Below are positions 1 through 10,329 of a stretch of DNA of 64,000 nucleotides, piece by piece. Position 1 is the first letter of the stretch. Each line of letters opens with the position of its first letter. The position numbers and the translations under genes are program-made. The DNA is from Undaria pinnatifida (taxonomy: Eukaryota; Sar; Phaeophyceae; Laminariales; Alariaceae). The stretch lies in NCBI GenBank assembly GCA_012845835.1, contig JABAKD010000030.1:6707599-6771598 (forward strand). Reading direction: 5' to 3'. A model generated the notes under the pieces. It was not told the DNA's origin. It worked only from the letters and a program-made list of their open reading frames with translations, and did no database searches.

Positions 1-172
1 CGGTAGCCGGCTCGAACTCCACCACGAACGACTGCCCCTCCTGGGGGAAGGGGAGCTCGCGGGCCGTGATCATGACCGAGCGGCCGTCGTAGGTGAAGGC
101 GATACCATTCAAGGAAGCCGCGGAGTGCTGCTCCTTGAATTTCTGGAAGATCGCGCGGAGCTTGGAGGTCGG
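1..172 (-). CDS. Argonaute exon (partial, runs off the left edge)
   Basis: Read on the minus strand from 172 to 1, the exon begins just after a GGCAG acceptor and stays open for 57 codons to the window edge. It contains the segment YDGRSVMITARELPF. This matches the end of the Argonaute N domain and start of linker 1, where family members have a F/YDGR...L/MYTA...LP pattern followed by a beta strand (here FVVEFEPA). The exon starts in phase 0, which fits the upstream exon at 1513-1665. PAZ, MID and PIWI domains must lie outside the window, so catalytic residues cannot be judged. Argonaute binds small RNAs and is the core of RNA-silencing complexes. The family call is strong; the subtype (AGO or PIWI clade) cannot be decided. 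Confidence 0.85.
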
Positions 173-1512
173 CTGCCTCGTCGTCGTCGGCGGCATTGAA
201 GTTCAGTCGAGGAGAAAGTTGAAGTGGTTAGCGGTGTTGTCGTTTTCGTTGTATGCGAAATTAGGGTGTAAGACGTTGCCGTCGTTGTTGCCGCCATTAG
301 TGATGTTGATCATAATCGATAGAGGTCCACGAGCAAGAAGGCAAGAAAGGGCACACGTCAAATAAGAGGGGAAAACAGACACCTACCATGACGTTTAGCA
401 GGGCGCTCGACGCCAGGACACCAACAATCCAACACCAGACAGTGGTAGACCAAATAAAGCAGTTCGAACAACAATCACAGCAACACCGAAAATCTAAAAC
501 GGGATCATGTTCTGCAGACTACTTCCGTGACACCATTCGAACAACCACACTACCACCACTGCAGTCCAGCGGTACAACCCGCGGATTCGTGCTTTGAAGT
601 TTCCATGAGGATAAACAACCAACAGAAGCAAGTACTGCCGATCCGCTGATGTACCGACCGCTCTTGTGGCGGGTAGCAACTGGCGGGTTAGGGGTCGAGC
701 CGCGACACAACCAGAACAACGAACAGCGGCAAAACCAAAATACACCGGATGACTCTCAGGCACTGCAGTTTTCACGGGGGGCGCTATATAATACTACTGT
801 TGGAGTCATCCCACCGTGGGGGTTGCCCTTTCTGCGGCAAACGTTTCTCAACGTGTTTCTGACAAGTTGAGTTCCTCGGGTGTGGACCTATCGGTTATTA
901 ATTGTATGATCCTTTCACAAGTATGCTTGTTTTAACCCCTTTTGAACGGCACCCACTTTTTTGGGACGAACTCCTTGGAATTAGAGTGGAACCATTTCTA
1001 CAGTGGACCAAGGGTTAAGGACCGGCGCCTAGACACGTTAGCCGGGTTCCGCGGACGAATGCCTTCCAAGTCATGTTTCGGGCTGTGAGATATTGAGCTC
1101 CTCGTGCTAGGAGCTACCTTTACCAGTCAGTAGCACATCGCACAACCTTCAGCAGTACCAGTTACACTCCAGTAGTTTACTGGTACGTGGCATGTCAACA
1201 AAGCACTGATGCACCGGTATACTGTACCTGGTATACTGGTGTATTTAGAACAACGAAACAAACTCTAGCTGTGAGATCGAAAATGTTGGTATTGTATCAT
1301 ACCCTATTGCAGTGCTGTAGTAGTACTTATCCGACATATAAAACCTCAACAACAACGCCGACAGGAAGCAAAGCCTACACCGCTCTCCTTGCTTCTTTGG
1401 TCTGTTGCTGCTGCTTCTTACGTTGTCGCAAATCTTTTATCATTACTTTTTCGATGCTTTTTGGCTTTCGCTGCTGCTGCCGCTCTCTCGTGCCTCTTGT
1501 TTGGCTGCTTAC
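173..1512 (-). other. Argonaute intron (1,340 bp)
   Basis: The donor GTAAGC follows the exon at 1513-1665 and the acceptor GGCAG precedes the exon ending at 172. I see no repeat with clear ends and no nested gene here. ORF fragments on the plus strand at about 1187-1700 are antisense shadows of the Argonaute exon. Confidence 0.7.
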
Positions 1513-1665
1513 CAGGGCGGTCTTCTCGAAGCCCTCGAGGCTGACGTCGTACTGGTACAGCAGCTGCTTCGAGTTGAAATCTGCCTTGTAGTGGTTGGTG
1601 GTGATCAACACCTCCTTGCCCATCCTGCCGTAGTTTGGACGGTGAGGGAGGATGATCTCGTCCAC
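1513..1665 (-). CDS. Argonaute exon, N domain
   Basis: This 153-bp exon of 51 codons is phase 0 at both ends. A TTACAG acceptor sits upstream and a GTAAGC donor downstream. The translation starts VDEIILPHRPNYGRMGKEV and continues with a TNHYKADF segment and a YQYDVSLE segment. This is the classic Argonaute N-domain opening: RPxxGxxGKxxxxxxNHFxV followed by the YHYDV strand. It joins in frame to the exon ending at 172. Its 5' partner is not adjacent: no open segment with an RGG or proline-rich N-terminus lies within several kb. The best candidate is the RGG exon at 32068-32316. Confidence 0.88.
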
Positions 1666-2486
1666 CTGTAACCGCCGCCATCCAGGAGAAAACCAAGCCA
1701 CACGCACAAAACAAAGGATGTCAGACCAAAGGAGTAAAACGAGGAGAGAAAGTTAGATACTAGTGATACTGACTCCGTACTATTGCTGCCAACCACACAT
1801 TTAGAAAACCCAACCCTGTAAACCCAACCCCCCACCACACACACAAAGATGGCACGGCAAACAAAGGAAAACATGGAGATAGCTACGACACTATATGATA
1901 CTGACTACTGCTGCAATGGACAGTCATGACTAGTCTAATACTAACAGCTCAAGTTAACCCTATGGCTAGTGCAAAATACTTTCAACTCCAACTTGTAATC
2001 ACGTATAAATAGAGTGAACGACATAACCAACTCAAGTCGAAAGTACGGTCAATGAGGAGGTATTTACTATCTATACCAAGTATCATAGTCCCACTGCCAT
2101 CAAACAACACGGGTGGTAAACATGGTCGACGGGAGGGTCTATATCGTTACGGGTGGTAAACATGGTCGACGGGAGGGTATATATCGTTAGAATCATAGTC
2201 TCACTGCCACCTCTAACTGAAAAAGCCGTCACCCATGCCGGCGGAAACTCGGGGGATTCGAATTCTGGTGAAAAACAGAATGAGGATATGTCCTCAGTCG
2301 TCTTCCGTCGTTTGTCGGCGTGAGTTGGAAAAAAGTCCATAATTGCAACTTTTCCTTGGCTTTCTTATACTTTCCGGGGATGTATGTTATGAGCGATTGA
2401 CATTAAACTTCATGCTGTACATTGTCGGACGGCAAACCAAATCATAATGCGGCGTGTATCGGGGGGGGGAGGGGGGAACCCGTTAC
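1666..2486. other. Non-coding stretch with a 40-bp tandem duplication
   Basis: AT-rich sequence without a credible gene. Positions 2110-2149 and 2150-2189 are a tandem duplication of 40 bp with a single change. If the RGG exon is the Argonaute start, this belongs to its first intron. Confidence 0.5.
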
Positions 2487-3051
2487 TAGGCCCTAGCCTT
2501 TCAGGCATGCCTGGAATAATGCCTGAACTACCTTTTTCTGAAAAAGACGTGTCTGACCTACTAGCTGTTTTCGTGCCTAACTTGCCTATCTTTCGCCAGG
2601 CACGTGTAAGGCATGCTTTCAGGCAATTTCAGACATTCAGATATGGCACTGTTAGTCTGGAATTCCCAAAATCAGGGGAAAGGGGATAGGCCCTCGCCTT
2701 AAGGCATGCCTGAGCTATTGTTTTCGTGCCATATCTTGCCTATCTTTCGCCAGGCACAATTTCAGGCATTCAGATATAACGAGTATCAGACATTTTTTTG
2801 GGCATTTACGCCTTAAAGCAAAAACACTTGAAATTAGTATAGGATTTGCCTTCAGGCGGTGGAAAGGTTTCAGGCACGTCTCAGGCATTTTTTCAGGCAA
2901 AAACCTCGAGTAGATAGGCACGTTTCACGCACATTCAGGCACCTCAGGCATATGCCTATCTATATGCCCACCTCATTTTTTTTTCGCCTGCGGCGTGCCT
3001 ATCTCCACGTGCCTGAAAACATCTGAGGCGTGCCTGAAACGCTAGGGCCTA
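2487..3051. mobile_element. hAT-like MITE, TGCCTG motif family
   Basis: The left end TAGGCCCTAGCCTTTCAGGC is mirrored by the right end, whose reverse complement starts TAGGCCCTAGCGTTTCAGGC. That is 19 of 20 matches in the terminal inverted repeats. The flanking 8-mers CCCGTTAC (2479-2486) and CCCGTCAC (3052-3059) agree at 7 of 8 positions, the target duplication length typical of hAT elements. The interior is crowded with CAGGCA/TGCCTG hexamers in both orientations and has an internal copy of the end near 2685. No transposase is present, so it is non-autonomous. Family assignment rests on duplication length and terminus type, not on protein. Confidence 0.8.
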
Positions 3052-3761
3052 CCCGTCACAAAGACTTGTCCAAAAGGCCGCCAACACCAACGCCCGACGA
3101 TCGAAGGCGAAAACATGTCCAAACCCCAAAAAATGTCCCAACTCCAACAACACTATCACGATGAATACATTACGAGTACCGCAACAGGTACCCCGGAGTA
3201 AAATAGCTATATATACACAGGCACATACAGAGCTGTCGACGACAGCAATGTCGGGTACGAATTCCCAAGGTATACCGATACAAACCGATACAATACTGCT
3301 GTATTACGAGAGCTCACCGGTGTATCAGAAAGCGCCGTTTTGGAGACGCTGGCAGGAGGGGGCAGCTTCTTCCCCGGAATGGATACCACTGGGATTCTTC
3401 AACGCCACAAACACACAAAACACAAAACGTATGACAGATGGGGGAAGGGGAGGGGGGGGGGGGACGCTAGGTGAAAAAACACCACCATAATATATCAACA
3501 TATCCATATCCGCATATACCGATACAAAGATAAAACATCGGTCCTGGGAACCTGGTCCATTTTATAGCCAGCCCAGCAACATGGGTGTCCGGTGATCGCT
3601 ATGAAATGAGATGAATCGCTTTTGTTTTAGCCAACCACAACCACGAAAGTTGATAGCACGAGTCATAAAAAATATTCAAAAGTCGAAGCCCGCAACATCT
3701 CAGCCACGAAACGCTTGACGCAAAGCACAAGAATGGGATGATTGGCCGAACCTTAAACCTT
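3052..3761. other. No gene seen
   Basis: Non-coding sequence with a G run at about 3448-3463. Short open frames on either strand lack splice context or family resemblance. Confidence 0.45.
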
Positions 3762-4372
3762 TTAGGCCGGCAAGTCCACGGTGTTGACTTGACCGAAGGG
3801 GCGAGGTGAACACCAAGTCTGCGTTTTGCAGATGGACAAAAACTGGTACACAAACGAAAGTGTATGGAGCTTAACCTTTTTGTACCCGGGTCTCCAGGGG
3901 GATCTGAAAAAACAAAACAAAACAAAAACAATGGCATGTTGAACGTCGGCTGAACGCGCAACGAAACCCCTGCAGCTATGTACCAGGTATACATAGCAGT
4001 AGCGACAGCTCGAGATTGGAGGGTGCCCGTTCGGCACGGGCTATCGCCGTCGCTGCGGATGAGATCATATACGCGATCCGCCTTGGGTGCTTCTTTGCAT
4101 GTCCTCCATGTCCTCCACCTTGCGGTCAATTGGGGAATGGAGAACGCGTTTTTCATGGGGATGGGCCAAGCAACGCCTCGTGTGCTTGCTTGGTTCAGTT
4201 TGGTACAGGCAAGTCCCAGCGGCTGGTTCCACTGGGTGAAGCTGCTGTAGTTGCTGATGAGGTTAGCTCCCCACTCCTTGTCTCCTGGCGGCAATTCTGC
4301 TGTCGTCAAAGACATCGTTCGGGCAGCGGGGGACGAAAGCGCAAGCACCACCATCAGCAGAAAAACATACAC
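3762..4372 (-). CDS. Hypothetical small secreted protein, two exons
   Basis: Proposed structure: exon 1 at 4372-3993 and exon 2 at 3903-3762, with an 89-bp intron. The acceptor is strong (T-rich tract ending TTTTTTCAG). The donor is GTATAC and the reading phase fits (two bases carried over). The first 18 or so residues (MYVFLLMVVLALSSPAAR) look like a signal peptide with a hydrophobic core and small residues before a likely cleavage site. About 127 codons come from exon 1 and 47 from exon 2, which ends FGQVNTVDLPA then stop. I recognise no domain. Against it being real: the N-terminal part could instead be an intron lying before an exon that starts near residue 26. It lies inside the proposed giant Argonaute intron, on the same strand. 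Confidence 0.4.
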
Positions 4373-4789
4373 ATATCAACGCGCGGCTGTGCTTTGACCC
4401 GTTTAGCACCGCACTCCCGACCCGCGGACCAAACACTTGAGAGTTAGAGCAGGAAAACTATGGGGGTTGGAAAATGGGTTAATACGTACGCATGCTACCA
4501 GGTACCACTCTGTCCGAAAATATGAACAATATTTTATTTTACCATTATTTCAAAGGTTCTTTTAGTTCCGGACACAGCAGTGGTACAAGAGTTGAGAATG
4601 TACATATATTATAAAAAATGAAATGTACATATATGTACCTGCTGTAGAAGGGCAACAAGTGTCCAACTCTAATTCCGAGTCATTTTGCACGATGCACAAA
4701 ACAGACACCTCGCGTGACCAAAAAATTCCACGACGACTGCCCCAAGCACAGCGTAAAACGAAAAACGAAACCACTGATTCCGGTGATGC

Positions 4790-5075
4790 TCTCTCTCACC
4801 CTCTTCCTCAAGTTTCCGATGGCCGCTTGCTGGTTGCTCGCCGCCGTTCGTGCTCCTCTGCCAACTTTTCTCCTGCCTGTGTCGAGCTTCAGACCCTCCT
4901 CGTTCTCCGTGATTTTTTTCACTACCTCGTCGGCCAATTTCTCCGTCGATCGGCGGGCTTTGGTTTGCTCAGCGCACTGGGCAACGGCCACGTCACGGGC
5001 GCGAGCAGCGCCGTCGTGGCGTCGCTGCAACCACTCATAACTACTGATCTTACCGCTTCTCGGCGCGGTGGTCAC
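4790..5075 (-). CDS. Possible coding exon of unknown protein, helical and charged
   Basis: On the minus strand an open frame follows a T-rich acceptor (TTTTTTCCAAG, ending at 5076). It encodes a Lys/Arg/Glu/Ala-rich, probably helical segment, including KLADEVVKKITENEEGLKLD and NLRKRVRES. The frame becomes hydrophobic after about 4790, so the exon probably stops near there, but I cannot choose a donor. It might be an upstream exon of the gene at 3762-4372. No family recognised. Confidence 0.25.
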
Positions 5076-5673
5076 TTGGAAAAAAGCCGGACAGCAAGTC
5101 AATTGGAAAAAAAGAAACAAAGAAAAGAAAAGAAGATCTGTACGTACTGGTGTGTCCTGCTGGGGCGGAGGGTGTCTGTACAGATGTGGAGGCTTAGGCC
5201 GCCCTCAGTAAGGCAGTAGACCGTCCTATTGAGGGACCATCCTGCAGTAAGGCGGGCACCGCCTAGCTGCGGGTTCCAGTCGTGCCAAGCGATTTTGACC
5301 GCCTTACATCGGGATACCGCCTTATTGGGGCACCCCCACTACTTCTATATTGATTTTGGGGGAAGTGTTAGCTTTCGTATGATACATGAGCACGATTTTG
5401 ATGCCGTTTTCGGCGCTGTGTGCGGACAAGAAAATTTGAATGTAGCCACAATAGGGCCCCATTGGCTAACTTTAGTAATATAAATAGATTCATTCCAATA
5501 ACTCGGCCAAAATCAACCAAAACTTGAAAAGTGCTAATTCGGTGATATTCGCGCCCGTTCAGTGCGGACCAACAAAACAAAGGCCTACATGGGTAGAATA
5601 CACCATGTTTTAGAGGTGCCATTTTACACGTTTGGGCGCAGCGTGTGTTGTTTTCACATTGAACTGTTTTTTC

Positions 5674-7925
5674 CAGGGATGTTCACGGAGTGAAAAAAAG
5701 TCCGCGGAGCGGATTTTCACGGAGCGGATTGACAAACCGCACTGCTCCGTGACAAAACTAGACAACGGATAACCGATCCGTCCAAATCCGTGAAGTAGGT
5801 CAGAGGCGGATATCCGCTCCGCTTTGCTCCGTGACGCATTCTGGAAATCCGCTCCGCTCCGTCAAACTTTTTCAAGGCAGAAATCCGCTCCGCAAAAATC
5901 CGTGATTTGAAAAGAGCGCGGATATCCGCTCCGCTCCGCTCCGTCACAACAAAATAAAATCCGCACCGCTCCGTATGATTTTTTTTTCCAGTAGCCAGAT
6001 CCGTAAGTAACGGATTATTTACGGAACGGATTGGTCTGCTCCGTAGATGATCCGTGACCAATCCGTAGTACAGTGACGGATTAAACCGTGTGAGTGTCAC
6101 GGGTTTTGAGCCCTGAACAATTGTTCTGAATAGCGGATAACTTTTAGTATACAAATATTGTTCTTGGCCAGCACTCTCCAGATATTTTATAGTATATTTG
6201 TGCGATTTGTGCTGCTATCAGCCATACACACCGCGGTTGGCCGACGTCCTGCTCCGCACACACAACGCGGACCCTACTCGTGAGAGGTACGAAGACACAA
6301 ACACACTTGCAACGCAGCAGCGCAGCAGCGATACGCACGCATAGGATGCCAGATGTCATTGATTCTGGCGATGCAGAGGCTGAGGTGCAGCAATCCTCGC
6401 CTTCAACCGAGTCTCCTGCTCCTTCTTCTCCCGCTCCTTCTCCATCTCCAACACCGGAGAATCCTACTAGTACTGCTGCAGATTTGCATGAGCAACGAGG
6501 TGGAGGAGTACAAGCAGCCACCCGCCGTAGCGAACAATAAGGACTTCGACGTGTTGGGCTACTGGCGTGACGCTGGAAGCCCGCGGCTTGATCCCCACGG
6601 AAACGTCATGGCAACGGCGCAATTTCCCATCTTATCCGTGCTTGCCCGCGTGTACCATTGCATCGACAGCACAAGCTGCCAGTCGGAGAGGGAGTTCTCG
6701 CAGCTGGGGTTTGTGCATTCTAGCCTTCGTCGCCGTACGACACCCGACAGGGTTGAGAAAATGATGTTCCTCAGGACTAAACCGGATCTCATTCCAGAGG
6801 TCAAGAAGCTTCGAGATTTGATCGAAAATATCTCTCAAAGAGCAGGAGAAAGCAAAGGCTAAAGTGGTCGAGGTGCAGGCCGCAGAGGCCGGGGAGGATG
6901 TCGTAATCGAGCTCGATGAGTAACGAGTGGCGAGCGGTAGGGTTGGAGCAGACGGGTGCAGGCGCTCATCTTTCACTGCCGTTGAGTTGATCTGTATCCC
7001 TGGTTTTTCCGTTTTTCCCTTCTTTCGCCCGGGCTGAATTTTCGAATTTTCGAATTTTCGCATTTTCGGTACTTCGGTGGTCTCACCATGTACCGCTGTT
7101 GCTGCTGAGGAAAGTGTCTCCATGTTTCACTTCTGCTGTTTTTCTCTCTGTTTTCTATTTTCTATTTTCCTGTTTTTTGCTCTTGTCGCGGCGATGGAAT
7201 TGGTGAAGTATCTGGTACTTTGTAGGAGTACTTAAGAACTTACCTATTTACCAGAGATGTGCGCGGAGTTCCTGCTCTTGCGCGCCTGCTGTACCAACTC
7301 TGGTCACTCTGTTCTATTTCTTTTTCACCCTTCTCTTAATCCAAGTGTTTCTTTCAGACATCCTTTCTTATGAAGGGGACTCGACGCGTGCGTGCGCGCG
7401 ATTCTTTCCCTGCTCGCCACCCCCCTCCGCCATGTATAACTCCGAGAACAACGTGTCTTTCCGTAGTTTCTGATTCAGGAGAAATCCGGTCAACATCCGC
7501 GGATAACCGTCCAATATTACGGATTCATGGATACGGTTTTGCGTGGAGAAACGCAGCGGATTTGTACGGTTTGCTCGACGGAGTGGACAATCCGCTCCGT
7601 GAAAAAATCCGTCTGACGGATATCCGCTCCGCAATAATCCGCACAAATCTCGATGTCGGATATCCGCTCCGTAAAAATCCGTGACTTTTTCTGTGAGCGA
7701 ATATCCGCTCCGGTCCGCTCCGTGACAAATTAAAAAATTCGCTCCGCTCCGTGACATCCATAAACATACGGATATCCGTTCCGTCGTAATCCGTGGATTT
7801 TTTATGGACGGAAATCCGCACCGTGACAATCCGCAACTTATTGCTAGAGCGAATATCCGCTCCGTCAGATTCTAAAAATAAAAAATCCGCACCGCGGTGC
7901 GGATCTTACTCCGTGGACATCCCTG
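5674..7925 (+). mobile_element. hAT transposon, internally deleted, TCCGCTCCG motif family
   Basis: The left terminus CAGGGATGTTCACGGAGT and the reverse complement of the right terminus CAGGGATGTCCACGGAGT match at 17 of 18 positions. Both flanks carry the identical 8-mer GTTTTTTC (5666-5673 and 7926-7933), a perfect hAT-type target duplication. The subterminal regions (about 5700-6100 and 7480-7910) are packed with TCCGCTCCG and GGATATCCGCTCCG motifs. The middle encodes a transposase remnant (see 6488-6862). The 2.25 kb length and the missing catalytic domain show an internal-deletion derivative. The perfect duplication argues for a fairly recent insertion. Confidence 0.93.
6488..6862 (+). 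pseudogene. hAT transposase, C-terminal dimerisation segment
   Basis: The frame encodes about 120 residues of the hAT family C-terminal dimerisation domain. It has a MSNEVEEYK start-like segment, the DVLGYWRD motif, FPILSVLARVYHCIDS, then the SxSEREFSQLG-type motif (here SCQSEREFSQLG), ending LRRRTTPDRVEKMMFLRT. In intact hAT transposases this is the extreme C-terminus after the RNase H-like DDE core. The core and BED zinc finger are absent. An upstream segment at 6280-6486 in another frame is Ser/Pro-rich and does not look like transposase. The protein could at most dimerise. Confidence 0.85.
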
Positions 7926-8365
7926 GTTTTTTCTACCCAACGGCATCATCAGTACACCCAGAGTCCGTGCTGATTCTTCATCCTAGAGAGATACAAATTG
8001 TGTGGTCACAGTCTGCTGTGAAACAGTCGCAATTCATCAAGGTAAATCAAGTGAAATGCTAGCGTACCGGGGACGACAACACAACAAAACAAGCCAGGCC
8101 ATAAAAGATGAGAAAAAAAAAGCAGTGTGTTGTCTTCTCACATTAAACCGTTGTTTCTACCCAACCACATCGGTACACCCAGAGTCTGTGCCGGTTCATC
8201 CTTGTAGAGACACCGATTCTGTGGTCACAGACCACGACTGCAGTGGAACAGAGTAAAACCAAACAGTCGCATTTCACAAAAGGGTAAAGCAAGTGAAGTG
8301 CTGGCGTACCTGGGTACGAGAAAACAACAAAACATGGCAGGCCATAAAAAAAAAGAGAAAAAGGG

Positions 8366-9575
8366 AAGAAAGAAAAGAAAAAAAGAAAACAAAGCAAAAC
8401 AAACGACAGGTGTTCTGAAGAATGTAGATATCAATACACAAGATCTCAATAAACAAGATCTCAATTGCAAGATCTTGCCCCTACAGAACAAAGATCGAGG
8501 GAGCCGCGCAGCCACCCACCCACCCACAGCAAAAACATCGAGGGAGACGCGAAGCCACACAAGCGCACAGAATCCCCCCCCCCCCCCGACGCATTTGAAT
8601 TTGATAATGTATCATGCCGGTAACATAGGTTAGTACAGGCCTCATATATCCCCTACACAAGCGTTCTAATATGCTCAATTCATCAAGTAGAAATGCGAGT
8701 ACGGTACTCTTTACAAGGCGCTTCGCCCCGCGGGCAGCATCCGCCCGCTACGCTACTCGTACGAGCTCAAACAGAACGAAGTGCGAAGCGCACAGAGGTC
8801 CATGATTTGGTGCAACTTACGACTTGCAAATGCCAAGAGCCCCACGCTCCAGGAAAAAACCCGGATGTCGCATTCACGCATGGATGACATCATCCGAACG
8901 AAAGAGAAAGGACGCGGAGAGATGAGCAGTAATGTTGTATCTTAATGAGCTCGAAATACAGGGAAGCCCGGCCTTCGCGCATCACCAGCTATTCTTGTGG
9001 TTGCATACGTTTTGTGGCTGGGCAGGTTACAATGTATTCCTTCGCTTTGAAAACACAGCGAACTATAGTAGATGCTCGACGACATGATGGGTCTCGGCAA
9101 CTCTATCTGCTTTTGCTTGCATTGTCGCGCTATGATCGGCACGTACGACGTGCTCCGTTGTGCTGGACTGACTGCGTTGTTGCTGTGCTTGCAGTAAATG
9201 GTCGACGACAGAAGATGCTGACGCAGGAGCTGGGTGTGCTTGTGCGATTCGAGCAGAAGCGCTTCTGAAGCAGACAGATGCGTGAATAAACGTGTCCTGC
9301 ACGCACGAAGCACGTACCGGTAGATGCGTAAATAAACGTGTACCAGATTGGATTCCTCGTCTTGAAGTCAGTCAGTGCTGGAATGTTTGCCTTGAAGTTA
9401 TGTAAGGGCGGTACCGAAGAGCACGCGCGTCTTCGGACAAATTTTTCGTACTCCATTTTGTTTGTCGGAACCTTTACGTTGAATGTATAGGGTGGATATG
9501 CTATCTCGATCAGTTTTGATCCTTGACTCCAGTTTCGCGTTCTGAAGATCATGTCTTTTTTACTTTTCTCCCAAC
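8366..9575. other. No gene seen
   Basis: Non-coding sequence with an A-rich region at 8343-8400 and a C run at about 8575-8588. Open frames overlap each other on both strands and show no family resemblance. Confidence 0.4.
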
Positions 9576-9613
9576 TGTTTCGGCACTAAAATCTTGATTT
9601 CAGTGCCGAAACA
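9576..9613. repeat. Short hairpin, 12-bp perfect stem
   Basis: TGTTTCGGCACT at 9576-9587 is the exact reverse complement of 9602-9613, with a 14-base loop. It lies in non-coding sequence. Function unknown. Confidence 0.6.
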
Positions 9614-10245
9614 TCTTGATATTAGTGTGAGGATATTTATGTTGGAGTTGGTGTCATGTAGTGGTCTTAAAGTCAGTTCTGGAGATTTTACCTTGAATCT
9701 AGTGTAGAGGCGGCCCCGAAGAGCACCAAGAAGGGAACGCAAAGATAGCCGCCGGGAGGGTTCTCCGAGAATAGGGTTGAGGGAGGCGTGTTCCGGGCGG
9801 GAGCGCTGAGAGTGAAGCAGGGCATTGTAATCAAGTAATTCGAAGACGACTACATTCCGAAACATCTGCAAGTGTGTCTACCACAGGTATAACCAAGTTG
9901 CTCAGCAGGGCAGGTACGGGTCTAGAAGGAAACAAGTGTTCAGTGTGTCACTGGTACGATACAAACACTAGTATAGTGTATATATACATTTTTTTTCTCC
10001 ATCCCTTTTATTATCCTCGCACTACTCTCGCCCTCCCTCCCAGTAGCTCAGACCCGGGGTCACATAGCTCGCCCCCCCGCCCCCCCCCCCCCTCCCCCAC
10101 GACGGCACGTGCCTTAATTTTACCGCGAGAATAATTCAGCATTTTCTTCCCTTGTCGACTCGCGTCCAACTCTACCTACCCACGCTGCTAGGCGCTCTCA
10201 GCAGTAGACCCTTTTCTTTGCATTTATTTTTGCAAATAAAGTCAA
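9614..10245. other. No gene seen; C-rich run
   Basis: Contains a near-pure C tract at about 10070-10092. No supported coding sequence. Confidence 0.4.
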
Positions 10246-10329
10246 AACCTCACCACGGTGGGAAGGAATTGAACTCAAGGACCAACGCTAGTGGTATTCG
10301 AGGGTAACCAACTAGACCACCGGGGCGAC
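10246..10329 (-). repeat. tRNA-like SINE head, second family
   Basis: On the minus strand the segment opens GTCGCCCCGGTGGTCTAG, with a box A-like TGGTCTAGTTGG and a box B-like GAGTTCAATTCC. The first 13 bases equal the head of the main SINE family in this window, but the rest differs. No cloverleaf with paired acceptor arms can be drawn, so this is a SINE head or tRNA fossil, not a tRNA gene. Confidence 0.5.

Larger units (their letters stand above)
5641..8365. repeat. Tandem pair of about 220-bp units, first interrupted by a hAT element
   Basis: Unit 1 is 5641-5673 plus 7934-8122. Unit 2 is about 8123-8365. Both carry a GTGTGTTGT...CTACCCAAC opening, then CACCCAGAGTC, then GTGGTCACAG, then an AGGCCATAAAA end followed by an A-rich tail. 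A diverged third copy lies at about 27767-27990. Unit 2 preserves the insertion point of the hAT element that splits unit 1. Nature of the unit is unknown; the A-rich 3' end would fit a short retroelement. Confidence 0.65.

Noticed and set aside
10246-10329. tRNA gene
   Set aside because: Promoter-like boxes are present but the arms do not pair into a cloverleaf; it shares its head with the SINE family.
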